Made by a program: the position numbers and the translations under genes. This document shows, in pieces, positions 62,631-64,000 of a DNA stretch of 64,000 nucleotides (the stretch's first letter is position 1; every line of letters begins with the position of its first letter). Below the pieces are notes generated by a model. That model saw only the letters and a list, made by a program, of their open reading frames with translations, had not been told where the DNA came from and made no database searches. The stretch is from Bordetella bronchialis (GTDB lineage Bacteria > Pseudomonadota > Gammaproteobacteria > Burkholderiales > Burkholderiaceae_B): the NCBI RefSeq assembly GCF_001676705.1, contig NZ_CP016170.1, forward strand, positions 1,922,001-1,986,000. Direction: 5' to 3'.

Positions 62631-63891
62631 CCCAGGCTGGGGTCGTGGCAACCAGAATGGCTCGGAGCCGCCCCGGCGTCCCCAAGGCAGCGGCGACGGT
62701 CCGCCCGACCTGGACGAAGTCTGGCGCGATTTCAATAATCGCATCGCGGCGCTGTTCGGCCGCAAGGGCAATCAGGGCGGACGCCCCGGCGGGCCCGCCG
62801 GCCCCGGCGGTACCGGCCCGCGGAACGCCCGCATCGGCGCCGGCCTGATCCTCCTGGTATTGATTGTCCTGTGGCTGGCCAGCGGCTTCTATATCGTCCA
62901 GGAAGGCCAGGTGGCCGTGGTCACCCAGTTCGGCAAGTACCACAAGACGGCGCAGGCCGGCTTCCAGTGGCGCATGCCGTATCCCATCCAGAACCAGGAA
63001 ATCGTCAACGTGTCGCAGCTGCGGACGTTCGAAGTCGGTTTCCGTGGCAGCTCGCGCAATAAGGTACTGCCGGAAGCGCTGATGCTGACCACCGACGAGA
63101 ACATCGTCGACATGCAGTTCGTCGTGCAGTACCGCCTGCGCGCGGACGGCGCGCCCGATTACCTGTTCCGCACCCGCGATCCGGACGAATCCGTCCGTCA
63201 GGCCGCCGAGACCGCCATGCGCGAAGTCGTCGGCAAGCAGCCCATGGACTACGTCCTGTACGAAGGCCGTACCAACGTGGCCACGCAGGTCCAGGCGCTG
63301 ATGCAGCAGATTCTCGATCGCTACGATACCGGCATCCAGGTCAGCACGGTCGCCATCCAGAACGTGCAGCCGCCCGAGCAGGTGCAGGCTGCCTTCGACG
63401 ATGCCGTGAAAGCGGGCCAGGACCGCGAGCGCCAGATCAACGAAGGCGAGGCCTATGCCAACCAGGTCGTGCCGCTGGCCGCCGGCCAGTCCTCGCGCAT
63501 GATCCAGGAGGCCGAAGGCTACAAGGCCAAGGTCATCGGCGATGCGACGGGTAATACCGCGCGCTTCAACAGCGTGGTCGCCGAATACCGCAAGTCGCCC
63601 GCCGTCATGCGCGAGCGCATGTACCTGGAAACCATGGAGGAAATTTTCTCGCGCGCCAGCAAGGTCATGATCGATACGCGGGGCGGCAATAACGTCGTCT
63701 ACCTGCCGATCGACAAGATCATCCAGCAGGCCGCGCAAGAGGCCGGCAAACAGCCGCCCCCGTCAGGCTCGCTGAGTCTGCCCGGCGCCAACCAGCCGAC
63801 CGTCCCGCCATCGCCACGTCCCATTCCCGGGCAAACATCCGGCAACCCCGGCAGCGGCAACACGCTGTCCCGCGATCGCCTGTCGCGCTAA
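62596..63891 (+). CDS. hflK: FtsH protease modulator HflK
   Basis: HflK (431 residues) forms, with HflC, a membrane cage around the FtsH protease. A Gly/Pro-rich cytoplasmic N-terminus (about 1-75) precedes one membrane helix (about 78-97, IGAGLILLVLIVLWLASGFY). The SPFH/band-7 domain follows, and the tail is Pro/Ser/Gly-rich. The ATG at 62596 (MRPISKLFNLNDPGW) overlaps the hflX end by 35 bp; the stretch before it in this frame is not conserved. Confidence 0.95.
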   Translation: MRPISKLFNLNDPGWGRGNQNGSEPPRRPQGSGDGPPDLDEVWRDFNNRIAALFGRKGNQGGRPGGPAGPGGTGPRNARIGAGLILLVLIVLWLASGFYIVQEGQVAVVTQFGKYHKTAQAGFQWRMPYPIQNQEIVNVSQLRTFEVGFRGSSRNKVLPEALMLTTDENIVDMQFVVQYRLRADGAPDYLFRTRDPDESVRQAAETAMREVVGKQPMDYVLYEGRTNVATQVQALMQQILDRYDTGIQVSTVAIQNVQPPEQVQAAFDDAVKAGQDRERQINEGEAYANQVVPLAAGQSSRMIQEAEGYKAKVIGDATGNTARFNSVVAEYRKSPAVMRERMYLETMEEIFSRASKVMIDTRGGNNVVYLPIDKIIQQAAQEAGKQPPPSGSLSLPGANQPTVPPSPRPIPGQTSGNPGSGNTLSRDRLSR

Positions 63892-63908
63892 CCGGAGGAG
63901 CCCCCAAC

Positions 63909-64000
63909 ATGCAACGTCTACTGCCCATTCTGGTCGGCCTGATCATTGTCCTGGCCGCGCTGTCGTCCTGCGTCTTCATCGTGCGCGAGCGCGACTATGC
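63909..64000 (+). CDS. hflC: FtsH protease modulator HflC (5' part only)
   Basis: About 30 residues are inside the window: MQRLLPILVGLIIVLAALSS followed by CVFIVRERDYA. This is the N-terminal membrane helix and first SPFH strand typical of HflC. GGAGGAG stands 9 bp ahead of the ATG, 17 bp after hflK. The remainder lies beyond the window. Confidence 0.93.
   Translation, partial: MQRLLPILVGLIIVLAALSSCVFIVRERDY

Overview
The window is high-GC, densely packed bacterial DNA. Its backbone gene order and protein sequences fit a betaproteobacterium of the Alcaligenaceae (Bordetella/Achromobacter type). That placement rests on recalled gene order (for example rodZ-ispG-hisS-yfgM-bamB-der-hisC-hfq-hflX-hflK-hflC and a complete ectoine operon), not on a database search.

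Layout. 1-314 is the 5' part of a gamma-glutamylcyclotransferase-like gene. 435-3026 is clpB behind a heat-shock-type promoter. 3037-8899 is an accessory island of six minus-strand genes. Each encodes the same ~70-residue end of an RHS/TccC core followed by a different C-terminal part. 9029-14451 (minus) holds a ThDP-dependent enzyme, queH and glnE. 14538-18179 is yhdP, followed by a pair of ~97-bp direct repeats, then rho and trxA (minus). 20413-24737 is parE-parC, closed by a strong terminator. 25022-28892 is the ectoine/hydroxyectoine operon ectR-ectABCD with a readable promoter and operator. 29013-34223 holds a MOSC protein, a Gdx/SugE-type SMR exporter, a ferredoxin-reductase-like flavoprotein, dadA and an orphan UgpB-like binding protein. 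34578-43606 is an eight-gene R64-like type IVb pilus cluster. 43694-64000 is housekeeping: alaS, a TusA-like gene, rpsP-rimM-trmD, valS (minus), and the long ndk-rlmN-rodZ-ispG-hisS-yfgM-bamB-der-hisC-hfq-hflX-hflK-hflC run, cut by the window end.

The most unusual part is the RHS-cassette island. All six proteins start with the same compact module, which ends in DPxG at residues 66-69 (70-73 in one). Three of the genes are preceded by the same promoter-like module: a palindrome exactly 41 bp from a TATCCT element. No immunity-like gene separates them. The first, second and last genes in transcription order encode related proteins. These three have three hydrophobic segments and then a proline-rich tail with two or three PPxY motifs (seven in total). 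PPxY is the ligand of eukaryotic WW domains, and the layout recalls NEDD4-family adaptors such as NDFIP. The inference, not shown by sequence alone, is a family of host-directed membrane-inserting effectors or surface proteins derived from the tip of Tc/RHS toxins.

The pilus cluster gives the cell an adhesive or DNA-uptake appendage but lacks its own prepilin peptidase. The ectoine operon gives osmoprotection and appears to be autoregulated by its MarR-type first gene.
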